Shown: positions 1-10,005 of the stretch, piece after piece
Position numbering within the stretch: position 1 is the stretch's first letter
How the letters are laid out: each line of letters opens with the position of its first letter
Assembly (NCBI RefSeq): GCF_029870955.1
Contig: NZ_PGFQ01000002.1
Span: 1 to 64,000, forward strand
Source: Sulfitobacter faviae
GTDB lineage: Bacteria > Pseudomonadota > Alphaproteobacteria > Rhodobacterales > Rhodobacteraceae
Reading direction: 5' to 3'
DNA: 64,000 nt
Translations under genes and position numbers: made by a program
Notes under the pieces: model-generated
Databases searched by the model: none
Told to the model about the DNA's origin: nothing
The model's input: the letters and a program-made list of their open reading frames with translations, nothing else

Positions 1-1
1 C

Positions 2-2363
2 GCCCCTGCCCAGCTGAAGACCATCGAACAACGTCTGCTGTGGCTGTCGCACTGGATGATCCACAACGCGAACCACATTCGGCCAAGGTGGACGGCATCA
101 AGGTGGGCGGGCATCAGGCGTCTTCGGCCTCGATGGTGTCGATCATGACGGCGGTTTATTTCAGCGCCCTGCGGCCAGAGGACGCGTGGCGGTGAAGCCC
201 CATGCCTCGCCGATTTCCACGCGATGCAATACCTGATGGGCAACCAGACCCGCGAGAAGATGGAGAATTTCCGCGGGTTTCAGGGCGTGCAGAGCTACCC
301 CAGCCGCACCAAGGACGTGGACGACGTGGATTTTTCCACCGGGTCGGTCGGGCTTGGGGTGGCGGTGACCTCCTTCGCTTCGCTGGTGCAGGATTACATC
401 ACCGCGAAAGACTGGGGCGCGGATGTCGATCTGGGCCGCATGGTCGCCTTGGTGGGCGACGCCGAGTTGGAGGGCAACATCTACGAGGCCCTGCAGGAGG
501 GCTGGAAGAACGACCTGCGCAACACCTGGTGGATCATCGACTACAACCGCCAGTCGCTCGACGGGGTGGTGCGCGAGGGCTGTTCAAACGCATTGAGCAG
601 ATTTTCGACGCCTTCGGCTGGACGTGGTCAAGGTGAAATACGGCGCCTGCAGCGCGCCGCGTTCGAGGAGCCGGGCGGTGACAAGCTGCGCGACTGGATC
701 GACAATTGCCCCAACCAGCTCTATTCGGCGCTGACCTATCAGGGCGGCGCGGTCTGGCGCGAGCGGTTGATGGAGGCGCTTGGCGATCAGGGTGATGTCA
801 CGGCATTGATCGACGCCCGCAGCGATGACGAACTGGCCGAGCTGATGGAGAACCTTGGCGGCAATTGCGTTGAGACCATGGCCGAGACCTTCGCCGCCAT
901 CGACCACGACCGCCCGGTCTGTTTTCTCGCCTATACCATCAAGGGCTGGGGCACGCCGATCGCAGGGCACAAGGACAACCACGGCGGTCTGATGACCAAG
1001 ACCCAGATGGCCGACTGGCAGAAACACATGGGCGTGGCCGAGGGGGAGGAATGGGAGCCTTTCGCCACCGTCGAGGACCCGCAAGCGCTGCAAGCGGCGC
1101 TGGATCGCGTGCCCTTCTTCGCCAAGGGCCGCCGCCGCTACAATGATGCCACGCTGCCGGTGCCGCGGATCGAACTGTCGAGCGACCGCGAAATCTCCAC
1201 GCAGATGGCCTTTGGCAAAATTCTCGACGATCTGTCGAAGGGCGACAGCGATCTCGCCTCCCGCATCGTTACCATGTCGCCGGACGTGACCGGGACCACG
1301 AACCTCGGGCCATGGGTGAACCGGCGCAAGCTCTTCGCGCGCAGCGAACAGGCCGACACTTTCATCAACGAGAAGATCCCCTCCACCGCGAAATGGGAAT
1401 TCACGCCCGAGGGCCAGCACATCGAACTGGGCATCGCCGAGATGAATCTCTTCCTGCTTCTGGGCGCGGCGGGCCTGTCGCATTCGCTCTTTGGCAAGCG
1501 GGTCATTCCCATCGGCACGGTCTATGATCCCTTCGTCGCCCGCGGCTTGGATGCGCTGAACTACGCTTGTTATCAGGACGCGCGCTTCATGATCGTGGGC
1601 ACCCCCTCGGGCGTGACGCTCGCGCCGAGGGCGGGGCGCATCAATCCATCGGCACGCCGCTCATCGGCATGAGCCAGGATGGCTTGGCGAGCTTTGAGCC
1701 TGCCTTCGCCGACGAGTTGGCGGTCATCATGCAGTGGGCCTTCGACTACCTGCAACGCGATGGCGAAGGCGACCCGGACGAGCGCACATGGCTGCGCGAC
1801 GAGACCGGCGGCTCGGTCTATCTGCGGCTCACCACCAATCCCATCGAACAGCCCGGCAAGCGCGTCGACGAGGACTTCCGCCAAGGCGCCATCGACGGGG
1901 CCTATTGGCTGCGCAAGCCGGGGCCGAACTGCGACGTGGTGATCGCCTATCAAGGTGCCGTGGCGCCCGAGGCGATCAAGGCCGCGGGCAGCATCGCCGA
2001 GGGCCGCCGCGACGTGGTGTGCTTGCGGTGACCTCCGCCGACCGGCTGAACGCCGGCTGGACCGCGGCACAGCGCGCCCGGGCGCGCGGCAACCACGCGG
2101 CGCAGAGCCATATCGAAACGCTGCTCGGCCAATTGCCGCGCGATTGCAAGCTGGTGACGGTGATTGACGGCCATCCGGCGACACTGTCGTGGCTGGGCGC
2201 GGTCGTGGGGCATCAGACGGTGCCGCTTGGGGTCGAGCATTTCGGCCAGACCGGCACCATCGCCGACCTCTACCGGCATTTCGGGATCGACGCGCGCTCG
2301 ATCGTGGAAAAGGTGCAGGGGCTCACCCCGGGCCGCCAGATGCTGCACCGGGTGGCGGGTTGA
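2..2363 (+). pseudogene. Homodimeric 2-oxoacid (pyruvate/2-oxobutyrate) dehydrogenase E1, AceE/MdeB-like; 5' partial, multiply frameshifted
   Basis: Thiamine-diphosphate E1 that decarboxylates pyruvate or a related 2-oxoacid and hands the acyl group to a lipoyl E2. The start lies outside the window; from base 2 the frame reads LKTIEQRLLWLSHWM, an AceE-family signature. The ThDP/Mg site is GDAELEGN (about 457-480) followed by WWIIDYNRQSLDG. The pyrimidine domain carries IELGIAEMN (about 1420-1450), and the C-terminal domain ends LTPGRQMLHRV. The frame changes near 87, 183, 215, 575, 628, 1620 and 2025, each repaired by restoring one base, usually in a G, C or A run. The order and content of the domains are otherwise complete, so indel errors are likelier than decay. 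GDAELEG, rather than the GDGEMDE of enterobacterial AceE, suggests the MdeB-type subgroup, so the substrate is uncertain. Its stop overlaps the next ATG (TGATG). Confidence 0.8.
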
Positions 2364-3290
2364 TGGAAATGACCTATTCCCTTGCCATCCACGGCGGTGC
2401 CGGAACCATCCTCAAGGAAAACATGACGCCCGAGAAGGAGGCCGCCTATCACGATGGCCTCGCCCGTGCGCTGGAAGCCGGCGAAGCGGTGCTGCGCGAC
2501 GGTGGCAGCGCGATGGATGCGGTGGTGGCCGCTGTCTGCGCGCTGGAGGATGAACCGCTGTTCAACGCAGGCCGCGGCGCGGTCTATACTTCCGAGGGCG
2601 TGCAGGAGATGGACGCCGCCGTGATGGATGGCGCCGACCGGCGCGCGGGCTCAGTGGCCGGGGTCTTCGGACCGAAGAACCCGGTGAAACTGGCGCGTGC
2701 GGTGATGGAGCGGACCGAGCATGTCACCTCTCATCGGCCCCAATGCGCTGGAGATCGCGCGGCAGGCGGGCCTCGAGTTCGCCGACCGTGACTATTTCTT
2801 CACCCAGTCCCGCTGGGATGCATTGCAGGAAACGCTCGAGATGCGCGCCCGCGGCGAGGTCTCGGACGATCCGGCGCGGCGGCATGGCACCGTCGGGGCC
2901 GTGGCGCGCGACGCGGCGGGCAACATCGCCGCCGCCACCTCAACGGGGGGCATGACCGCCAAGGCCCCGGGCCGGGTTGGCGACACGCCGATGATCGGCG
3001 CGGGCACCTTCGCCGACAACGCGACCTGCGCGGTCTCTGCCACCGGGCATGGCGAGATTTTCATCCGCTGGAACGCCGCCGGGGAGATCGCCGCGCGGAT
3101 GCGCCACGCGGGCGAGGATCTGGCCACCGCCGCCGAACATGTGGTGATGCAGGATCTGGCACCCAACGACGGCTCGGGCGGGGTCATCGCAGTGGACGCG
3201 GCGGGCAATATCGCCATGCCGTTTAACTCGCAGGGCATGTACCGCGGCATGGTGCGTAAAGGCTGCGCGCCCGAGACCAGTATCTATTGA
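2363..3290 (+). pseudogene. iaaA: Isoaspartyl peptidase/L-asparaginase, plant-type Ntn-hydrolase; one frameshift
   Basis: Ntn-hydrolase that matures by autocleavage and releases aspartate from isoaspartyl dipeptides or asparagine. The N-terminal part reads SLAIHGGAGTI and FNAGRGAVYTSEG, both typical of the alpha subunit. The beta subunit begins at the nucleophilic Thr in HGTVGAVARD (about 2889) and contains the TSTGGMTAK motif. The total length of about 309 codons fits the family. The frame breaks near 2720-2730, between ERTEHV and LIGPNALEIA, consistent with one lost base. The ATG overlaps the stop of the preceding dehydrogenase gene, so the two are probably translated together, although the functional link is unclear. 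Confidence 0.85.
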
Positions 3291-3369
3291 GCGGTGCGGC
3301 CCTTCGGTTGCCTTCCTGCCACGGGAAGGCGACAAATGCCGCCGCGAAGAGCCGCCCGCCATCTAAATC

Positions 3370-3430
3370 TTGACATTTTGTCCCCTCCCTTTGATTGACG
3401 GTCAAACGAACTTGACGGGAGAGGGACAAG
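3370..3430 (+). promoter_or_regulatory. Candidate promoter/operator region of the first TRAP operon
   Basis: A TTGACA hexamer lies at 3370-3375, and a perfect 5-bp inverted repeat TTGAC-G-GTCAA at 3396-3406, just before the GTG start at 3431. A purine-rich ribosome-binding stretch (GGGAGAGGGA) precedes the start. No convincing -10 box is visible at the right spacing, so the promoter call is weak. The palindrome may be a regulator-binding site. Confidence 0.3.
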
Positions 3431-4008
3431 GTGCGTTTTTTAGCAGCAATTGCCAGGGTGATCTGCGCGGTGAACTTGGTCATCGGCAATCTCTTTTCAT
3501 GGCTCGCACTCGGCATCGTGTTGGTCTGTTTCACCGTGGTTGTGCAGCGCTATGTCTTCGCGATCAGCTTCGTTTGGATGCAAGACCTTTATATCTGGCT
3601 AAACGGCGCGATGTTCACGGCCGTGGCCGGTTTTGCGCTGCTGCGCGATGACCATGTGCGCGTCGACATCTTCTACCGCCCCGCCACTATGGCCCGCCGC
3701 GCACTGATTGACCTGATCGGCGTCATCGTCTTTCTGCTGCCCTTCTGCTGGATCGTCTACACCTATTCGATCCCCTTCGTGATCCGCGCTTGGGGCTATC
3801 AGGAAGGGTCGGCCAATGTGGGCGGCATGCCGGGGCTTTATATTCTCAAAGCCTTCATCATCGGCTTCGCATTTCTACTCGCAATTCAAGGGATTGCATG
3901 GATCATCCGCTCCATCCTCGTGCTCAGCGGCAATGCTGAGCTAGTGCCCAAATCCATGCAATACAGCCGGGACCAAATCCCGCAGACCATCCGCAGGGAG
4001 CCGTTTGA
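3431..4008 (+). CDS. TRAP transporter small permease, DctQ family
   Basis: Small four-helix membrane subunit of a tripartite ATP-independent periplasmic transporter. It begins at GTG 3431 (MRFLAAIARVICAVNLVIG) after a GGGAGAGGGA ribosome-binding site. Hydrophobic segments lie at about residues 8-30, 45-65, 88-108 and 130-155, and the loop DDHVRVDIFYRP is typical of DctQ. As sequenced the frame misses its stop and reads on into the next gene. Adding one base just before 4005 gives a stop at 4006-4008 that overlaps the DctM start as TGATG, the usual arrangement. The length would then be about 192 residues. The substrate cannot be read from this subunit. Confidence 0.85.
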
Positions 4009-5399
4009 TGGATCCGATTTTCATTGGCGAGATGCTCGCCGCGCTCATGTTCTTTGGCGTGATCGGCTTTTTGTTGCTCGGCTTTCCGGTGGCTTTCACC
4101 CTTGCTGGCGTGTCGCTGCTGTTTGGCGCCGTGGGCATGGGCTTCGGCGTGTTCGATCCCTCCAACTTCGGCTCGCTGCCGAACCGCTATATCGGCTTCA
4201 TGACCAACGAAGTCTTGGTCGCCGTGCCGCTCTTTATCTTCATGGGGGTGATGCTGGAACGCAGCCAGATCGCCGAACAGCTTTTGCTGACCATGGGCAA
4301 GCTTTTCGGAAATATGCGCGGCGGTCTGGGGATTTCGGTGGTGCTTGTGGGCGCGATGCTCGCGGCATCCACCGGCGTCGTGGGGGCGACGGTTGTCACC
4401 ATGGGCCTGATCTCTCTGCCCGCGATGCTGCGGGCGGGCTATGACCCCAAGCTTGCCACCGGGGTGATCTGCGCCAGCGGCACCTTGGGTCAGATCATCC
4501 CGCCCTCCACCGTGTTGATCTTCATGGGCGACATGCTTTCGGGCATTAACTCTCAGGTGCAGATGGCCAAGGGCAACTTTGCCCCCACGCCCGTCTCTGT
4601 GGGGGATCTCTTCGCTGGGGCGCTGCTGCCGGGGATTTTGCTGGTCTCGCTTTACCTGAGCTACGTTCTGTTCAAAGCCGCGACCGCGCCCGCCTCCTGC
4701 CCCGCGACGCCGGTTCCGGCGGATGAGAAAAGCCAACTGGTGCGGGATTTCTTTGTCGCCCTGATGCCGCCGCTCTTGCTGATCCTCGCCGTGCTGGGGT
4801 CGATCCTCGGCGGCATCGCCACCCCGACCGAGGCGGCCTCTGTCGGTGCTGTGGGGGCGATGGTGCTTGCGGCCATGCGCTGGCGTCTGTCCTTCCGCAT
4901 CCTGCGGGAGACGATGATCGCCACGGCCACGATCACCAGCATGGTCTTTATCATTCTGCTGGGGGCTTCGGTCTTTTCCATCGTGTTCCGCATGATGGGC
5001 GGCGACAATCTGGTGCATGAGTTCCTCAGCAACCTGCCCGGCGGCCCCTTGGCGGCGGTGGCGGTGGTGATGATCATCATGTTCTTCTTGGGCTTCATCC
5101 TCGATACCTTTGAGATCATCTTTATCGTGATCCCGATCACCGCGCCGGTGCTGTTGATGCTGGACATCGATCCGATCTGGCTGGGCGTCTTGGTTGGGGT
5201 GAACTTGCAGACATCCTTCCTGACGCCGCCCTTCGGCTTTGCGCTGTTCTATCTGCGCGGGGTGGCCCCGGCGGATCTGCCGACCAGCGCGATTTACAAA
5301 GGTATCCTGCCCTTCGTGATGTTGCAGGTGGTGGCGATTGCGATCCTCTTTGCCTTCCCGCAAATCGTGACTTGGTTGCCTAAGGTGATCGCGGGGTGA
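4008..5399 (+). CDS. TRAP transporter large permease, DctM family
   Basis: Large membrane subunit that carries the solute through the inner membrane using an ion gradient. 463 residues with about twelve hydrophobic segments. Family features include the LIFMGVMLERSQIAEQLL stretch, ASGTLGQIIPPSTVLI, FTPTEAASVGAVGA-like TPTEAASVGAVGA, and the C-terminal QTSFLTPPFGFALFYLRG. I start at ATG 4008 because it overlaps the restored DctQ stop. A strong terminator follows at 5421-5447. The TakP-like binding protein encoded convergently at 5676-6770 is the nearest candidate partner. Confidence 0.93.
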   Translation: MDPIFIGEMLAALMFFGVIGFLLLGFPVAFTLAGVSLLFGAVGMGFGVFDPSNFGSLPNRYIGFMTNEVLVAVPLFIFMGVMLERSQIAEQLLLTMGKLFGNMRGGLGISVVLVGAMLAASTGVVGATVVTMGLISLPAMLRAGYDPKLATGVICASGTLGQIIPPSTVLIFMGDMLSGINSQVQMAKGNFAPTPVSVGDLFAGALLPGILLVSLYLSYVLFKAATAPASCPATPVPADEKSQLVRDFFVALMPPLLLILAVLGSILGGIATPTEAASVGAVGAMVLAAMRWRLSFRILRETMIATATITSMVFIILLGASVFSIVFRMMGGDNLVHEFLSNLPGGPLAAVAVVMIIMFFLGFILDTFEIIFIVIPITAPVLLMLDIDPIWLGVLVGVNLQTSFLTPPFGFALFYLRGVAPADLPTSAIYKGILPFVMLQVVAIAILFAFPQIVTWLPKVIAG

Positions 5400-5420
5400 G
5401 ATAGCCCCCCGACGTTCAAA

Positions 5421-5447
5421 GGCCCGGCAGCAATGCCGGGCCTTTTT
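5421..5447 (+). terminator. Rho-independent terminator after the first TRAP operon
   Basis: A 9-bp perfect stem GGCCCGGCA / TGCCGGGCC with a GCAA tetraloop is followed by five T residues, 22 bases after the DctM stop. Confidence 0.9.
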
Positions 5448-5460
5448 GGTTGAGCGGTAA

Positions 5461-5585
5461 GGGCATCGCCCTCCCTGGTGGGCGATCGAACCCGTAAATG
5501 GGGCTGCGCGGGAGCCCATTTCGCGAACCGATCCGGCTGTCGAAACGCTGCAAAATCGCCCTCCGGGGGAGGGAGGGCGATGCCC
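5461..5585. repeat. Nested palindromic intergenic element, copy 1
   Basis: Perfect 15-bp inverted repeats GGGCATCGCCCTCCC (5461-5475) and its complement (5571-5585) enclose 95 bases. The motif GGGCGAT recurs just inside the left arm (5480-5486), and ATCGCCC just inside the right arm (5555-5561). The element can therefore fold as one long stem or as two separate terminal hairpins. A further hairpin AAATGGG/CCCATTT sits in the middle (5497-5520). A second copy with the same architecture but different stem bases lies at 10006-10139. Both lie between convergent genes just beyond a TRAP terminator. Confidence 0.75.
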
Positions 5586-5629
5586 GGTGTGCCACCGGGC
5601 GGGACAGGTCTGAGACCGTCGTTTCATAG

Positions 5630-5657
5630 AAAAAGGCCCGGCGTTTCCACCGGGCCC
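5630..5657 (-). terminator. Rho-independent terminator for the convergent DctP gene
   Basis: Read on the minus strand: stem GGCCCGG / CCGGGCC with an 8-base loop followed by five T residues, 18 bases after the stop of the DctP gene at 5676. Confidence 0.88.
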
Positions 5658-5675
5658 TTCCAATCAGCGCGAAGC

Positions 5676-6770
5676 TTAGTACTTCAGGAACTTCTGACGC
5701 GCCTGCACATAGGGGCTGTCGATGTTCTCGGTCCGGGTACGGACGAGGTTCAGCGCTTCGACAAAGCTCTCGGCGGTCCTCTTGACCAGTGGGTCGTCGC
5801 TGTTGCGCAGTTCTTCGACCACTTCGACCGAGGCTTTGGCACCGGCTTCCATGATGTCGTCGGGGAAGTTGCGCACGGTCACGCCATGCTCTTCCTGTAG
5901 GGTCTTCAGCGCGCGCGGGTCGTTGGCGTAGAAGTCGGCAGCAACCTGATCGTACTCCGCTTGGCTTACGTCACGGATGATCGCCTGCAGGTTCTCGGGC
6001 AGTTCCTGATACTTCTTCTTGTCGACGACAAGCTCGGTCGCCAGACCCGATTCCACGAAGGACGGCATGTAGTAGTTTTTGGCCACCTGATGGAAGCCGA
6101 GCGCCAGATCGTTGTAGGGGCCCACGAATTCCGCAGCGTCGAGCGTGCCCGACTGAAGCGCTTGGAAGATTTCGCCCGCGGCCATGTTGGTCACGGTCGC
6201 GCCCAGTTTCTCCCACACACGGCCACCAAGGCCCGGGGTCCGGAAGCGCACACCTTTGACATCGTCGAGGCTCTTCAGCTCATCGCGGAACCAGCCGCCG
6301 GTCTGCGTGCCGGTGTTGCCCGACAGGAAGCCCTGAACGCCGAACTGGTCATAAATCTCGTCCCAGATCTCCTGACCGCCCATGTAGCGCATCCATGCCG
6401 TCAGTTCCGGCGTGGTCATGCCGTAGGGCACGCCGGTGAAGAAGGACAACGCAGGGGATTTGTTCTGCCAGTAGTAGGCGGCACCGTGGCTCATCTCGGC
6501 GGTGCCGTCGATCACGGCGTCGAGCGATTGCAGCGGCGGCACCATCTCACCGGCGGAGAAGACCTGAATGGTCAGCTCGCCACCCGAGGCGGCGGTGATC
6601 CGGTCGGCCAGACGCTGCGCGCCGACACCCAGACCGGGGAAGTTCTTGGGCCATGTGGTAACCATGCGCCATGTGATGTTGCCCTGCGCAATAGCGGGCG
6701 CTGCAAGTGTCGTGGCGGCAGCACCTGCCCCCATTACACCGGCTTTGCGGATAAATGAACGACGATCCAT
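5676..6770 (-). CDS. TRAP transporter solute-binding protein, DctP/TakP-like, Tat-exported
   Basis: Periplasmic binding subunit of a TRAP transporter. The open frame extends upstream to 6866, but the start at 6770 is preferred. It follows GAGGAAAAAC and opens with MDRRSFIRKAGVMGAGAA, a twin-arginine signal ending in APAIAQ, so the protein is probably exported folded. 364 residues. TWPKNFPGLGVGAQRLADRI, GAAYYWQNKSPALSFFTGVP and the LDAAEFVGPYNDLALGF region resemble the TakP/FcbT group, in which the characterised Rhodobacter TakP binds 2-oxo acids. A 2-oxoacid ligand is therefore plausible but not shown. It is convergent with one DctQM pair and divergent from the other, so its partner is ambiguous. 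Confidence 0.92.
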   Translation of the reverse strand: MDRRSFIRKAGVMGAGAAATTLAAPAIAQGNITWRMVTTWPKNFPGLGVGAQRLADRITAASGGELTIQVFSAGEMVPPLQSLDAVIDGTAEMSHGAAYYWQNKSPALSFFTGVPYGMTTPELTAWMRYMGGQEIWDEIYDQFGVQGFLSGNTGTQTGGWFRDELKSLDDVKGVRFRTPGLGGRVWEKLGATVTNMAAGEIFQALQSGTLDAAEFVGPYNDLALGFHQVAKNYYMPSFVESGLATELVVDKKKYQELPENLQAIIRDVSQAEYDQVAADFYANDPRALKTLQEEHGVTVRNFPDDIMEAGAKASVEVVEELRNSDDPLVKRTAESFVEALNLVRTRTENIDSPYVQARQKFLKY

Positions 6771-6985
6771 GTTTTTCCTCCCAAACGGATATTTGCTTAG
6801 CCTCCCCCGACGTCGACGCGGAGGGCCATGCGCAGCAGATAATCGTCGCTTTTCGAAAATGTCCATGGCTTAGGCAAATTGAAATCTCACCTTCTGGACA
6901 ATCCCGCCCCAAGCCGCATACGTAGTGCTACTTAAAGCAGCATTATTAATGGTCTTTTGCCTTGTTTTCGGCAGAAAGGCAAATA

Positions 6986-7513
6986 ATGTGCGAGCTGCCA
7001 GGGAGGGCTCAGATCTTGATAAAATTCATCGACCAGATGAACGAATTCGTCGGGCGCATCGTGTCGGTCGTCGCCGTCATTTTCGCCGCAATCATCATCT
7101 ATGACGTCTTCATGCGCTATGCGCTGAATGACCCGACCCGCTGGGCCTTTGACGTCACGAAACAACTTTATGGCTTCTATTTCGTGATGCTGGGCGGCTA
7201 TGCGCTGCGCCATCAGGCCCATGTGCGGGTCGATCTGATCACCGAAACCCTTGGCCCCAGCCTGCGCCGTTGGGTCGAAGCGGCGGGCTATGTGATCTTT
7301 TTCTTCCCCTTCGCGTGGATCTTCACCACCCGCTCTTATGAATTCGCCATGCGCTCCTATGCCCAAGGTGAGACGACATATGGCTCGGTCCAGCTGCCGG
7401 TCTATCCGCTGAAAATGGCCATGGCCCTCGCTGCCGGTCTTTTGCTGCTGCAAGGCGTGTCGGAATTTTTGAAACTCGTACTTAACCGTCAGGAACTGCC
7501 CCGTGACGCCTGA
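6986..7513 (+). CDS. TRAP transporter small permease, DctQ family
   Basis: Four hydrophobic segments and the DctQ loop RHQAHVRVDLITETLG identify the small TRAP membrane subunit, 175 residues from ATG 6986 (AGAAAGG seven bases upstream). An alternative TTG start at 7016, directly after GGGAGG, would give MIKFIDQMNEFVGRI and a more typical N terminus. The stop lies 11 bases inside the following DctM gene, so the pair is translationally coupled. It is divergent from the Tat-exported DctP; about 215 bases between them must hold both promoters. Confidence 0.88.
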   Translation: MCELPGRAQILIKFIDQMNEFVGRIVSVVAVIFAAIIIYDVFMRYALNDPTRWAFDVTKQLYGFYFVMLGGYALRHQAHVRVDLITETLGPSLRRWVEAAGYVIFFFPFAWIFTTRSYEFAMRSYAQGETTYGSVQLPVYPLKMAMALAAGLLLLQGVSEFLKLVLNRQELPRDA

Positions 7514-8824
7514 ACTCATTGCACTCACCATGTTTGGCCTGCTTCTGCTGGGCCTCTTCATGGGCCACCCGCTGGCCTTCGTTCTGGGCGGCACCGCCGT
7601 TTTGGGCGCTGTCATCGCCGGCAAACCGATGGTGCTGGGCATCGTCATCAACCGAATTTTCGGCGATGTGCTGGACAACTTCACGCTGATCGCGATTCCG
7701 CTCTTTATCTTGATGGCAAGGTTCCTGTCCGATTCGGGCGTGACGGATAAGATGTTCGAATCACTGCGGCTTTTGATGTCGAACATTCGCGGCGGTCTGG
7801 CGTTGGCAGTGGTTTTCATCTCGATCCTGCTGGCCGCGACCACGGGTATCATCGGCGCCTCGATCACCGTGATGGGCGTGATGGCCCTGCGCCCGATGCT
7901 GCAATATGGCTATAGCCCGACCCTGACCACCGGGGTCATCGCCGCCTCGGGCTGTTTGGGCATTCTGATCCCGCCGTCGATCATGCTGATCCTCATGGCC
8001 TCTTATTCCCCCCTTTCGGTGGGGAGCTTTTCGCGGGCGCCATGGTGCCGGGCGTGGTGCTGGGGCTGCTCTATGCGGTCTGGGTTTTCGTCGTCGCTGT
8101 GGTCCGGCCCGACATGGCCCCCGCCGTCGAGCCTGATGAGAAAATCTCGAAACCCGCCCTTGTGCGCATGCTGCTGATCGAAGCCGTGCCGCCGCTGGTG
8201 CTGATCCTCGGCATTCTGGGCTCCCTGCTCGCGGGCATCGCCACGGCGACTGAAGCTTCCGCCATCGGTGCGGCGCTGGCACTGGTGATCGTTATCATGC
8301 GCGGCAAGTTCAGCTGGGCCTCTTTCTACGGCGCGATGTTGGAAACCGGGCGCACCTCGGCGATGATACTGTTTATCGTCGTGGGCGCCACCGCCTTTAC
8401 CGGCGTGTTCAACATCACCGGTGGCCTGCGCGCCACGCAGGAGATCATCCGCAACCTCGACATGGCGCCTTGGCTCTTGATCGCGATGATGATGTTCATC
8501 GTCTTCATCCTCGGGGCCTTCCTCGACTGGACCGGCATCGTGCTGCTGTCCTTCCCGATCTTCCTGCCGATCGTGCAGGAGATGGACGTGAGCCTGTTGT
8601 GGTTCGTCGTCCTGATGTCGGTGGTTCTGCAAACGTCCTTTTTGACCCCGCCCTTTGGATATGCGCTCTTCTACCTGCGCGCCATTGCCCCGCGTGAGGT
8701 CAAGACGTCGCATATCATCGTCGGCGTGCTGCCTTTCATCGGTCTGATCCTGATGATGTGTGTGGCCATCGCCCTGTTCCCACAGCTTGTCACCTGGCTG
8801 CCGGAAACGCTCTATACAAAATAA
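7503..8824 (+). pseudogene. TRAP transporter large permease, DctM family; one frameshift
   Basis: Large TRAP membrane subunit starting at GTG 7503 (MTPELIALTMFGLLLLG), overlapping DctQ. The first part includes IPLFILMARFLSDSGVTDKM and AASGCLGILIPPSIMLILMASYSPLSVG. The frame then shifts in the GGGG run at 8021-8024, and the second part continues LFAGAMVPGVVLGLLYAVWVF to LVTWLPETLYTK. Restoring one G rebuilds an uninterrupted product of about 440 residues. Both halves are fully conserved in character, so an assembly error is likely. The DctP gene follows 19 bases after the stop. Confidence 0.9.
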
Positions 8825-8843
8825 TCAACGGAGGAGAGAGATT

Positions 8844-9932
8844 ATGAAATTGAAATCAACCCTTGCCGGTCTGGCACTCTGCGCGGGCGTTGCCACGCAG
8901 GCCGCGGCCCAAGACAGCTGGACCATGACCACCACATGGCCCACTTCGCTGGAACTGATCGAGATCGACAAGCATTTCGTCGATCTTGCCAACAAGCTGA
9001 CCGGCGACGACCTGACAATCGAATTCTTCGAAGGTGGCTCCCTCGTGCCCGCGGGCGAAGTGTTCGGCGCGGTTGAATCCAACACCGTGCAGGCTGGCGC
9101 GGACTGGCCCGGTTACTGGGCGGGCCGCAACTCTGCCTTCTCGCCGCTGGCGACCACGGCGAGCCTGTTCAACGCGGTCGACTACGTCAACTGGATCGAG
9201 CAATGGGGCGGCAAAGAGCTTTATAACGAGATCTACGGCAAGTTCGGCATGGTCTATCTGCCCTACGGCGTGACCAACAACGAATCCGGCTTCCGCACCA
9301 ACGAGCAAATCGTCACGCTGGAAGACCTCAAGGGCAAGCGTCTGCGCCTGTCGGGTCTGGAGCAGGGCCGTCTGTTGGAGAAACTGGGCGGGTCGCAGGT
9401 CTCTATGGCCGGTGGCGAAATCTATCAATCGCTTGAGCGCGGCGTGATCGATGGCGCGGAATTCTCGACCCCGAACGTCGACTTCTCGGGCGGTTTCCAG
9501 CAGGTCACCAAATACTGGGCGACACCGGGCTGGCACCAGTCCGCCTCGATCTTCGGTGTGATGATCAACAAAGGCGCATGGGACGCCCTGTCCGACGAGA
9601 CCCGCGAAGCGCTTGAGATTGCAGCGCAGGCCAACCTCGTTTGGTCGCTGTCTTTCACCGAGAAGCGCGCGACCGAAGCGTACCAGCAGTTCCTCGACGC
9701 GGGCATCGAAATCAACCGCTACGATGACGAGACGCTGACCAAGGTTCAGGAGATGGCCAACGAGACCATCGAAGAGACCGCCTGCGAGAACCCCGATTCC
9801 GCAAAGGTTTACCTGAGCCAGCTGGAATATCTGAACGACTACGCGAAATGGCGTGACGCTTCGGCGCCGTTCAACCTTGGCCGCACACCGAATGGTCCGG
9901 ACATCGAGAAGATCCGCGCCTGCGCGGAGTGA
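8844..9932 (+). CDS. TRAP transporter solute-binding protein, DctP family
   Basis: Periplasmic binding subunit, 362 residues, third gene of a DctQMP operon. The start at ATG 8844 follows GGAGGAGAGAG. A Sec-type signal (MKLKSTLAGLALCAGVA) ends at ATQAAAQD. The mature protein starts SWTMTTTWPTSLELIEIDKH and contains GADWPGYWAGRNSAFSPLAT and GVIDGAEFSTPNVDFSGGF, placing it near the TakP/FcbT group of binding proteins. Unlike the neighbouring DctP at 5676 it uses a Sec rather than a Tat signal. A terminator follows at 9959. Confidence 0.92.
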   Translation: MKLKSTLAGLALCAGVATQAAAQDSWTMTTTWPTSLELIEIDKHFVDLANKLTGDDLTIEFFEGGSLVPAGEVFGAVESNTVQAGADWPGYWAGRNSAFSPLATTASLFNAVDYVNWIEQWGGKELYNEIYGKFGMVYLPYGVTNNESGFRTNEQIVTLEDLKGKRLRLSGLEQGRLLEKLGGSQVSMAGGEIYQSLERGVIDGAEFSTPNVDFSGGFQQVTKYWATPGWHQSASIFGVMINKGAWDALSDETREALEIAAQANLVWSLSFTEKRATEAYQQFLDAGIEINRYDDETLTKVQEMANETIEETACENPDSAKVYLSQLEYLNDYAKWRDASAPFNLGRTPNGPDIEKIRACAE

Positions 9933-9958
9933 TTTGAGAAGTCAGGTTTAAACGGATA

Positions 9959-9984
9959 GGCCCGCCAAATGGCGGGCCTTTTTT
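9959..9984 (+). terminator. Rho-independent terminator after the second TRAP operon
   Basis: An 8-bp perfect stem GGCCCGCC / GGCGGGCC with AAAT loop is followed by six T residues, 27 bases past the DctP stop. Confidence 0.9.
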
Positions 9985-10005
9985 CCGTTTGGGGAAGAAG
10001 ATCGA

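Noticed and set aside
4009..4444. Extension of the DctQ frame to 4444
   Set aside because: The sequence after residue 190 is out-of-frame DctM; a one-base loss before the natural stop explains the read-through.
5461..5585. Integron attC site or tRNA-like gene in the palindromic element
   Set aside because: There is no RYYYAAC/GTTRRRY pair and no cloverleaf; the GTTCGATC resemblance to a T arm is too short.
3924..5663. 579-codon minus-strand frame across DctM
   Set aside because: Extremely His/Gln/Arg-rich shadow of membrane-protein codons; it also crosses a clear terminator.
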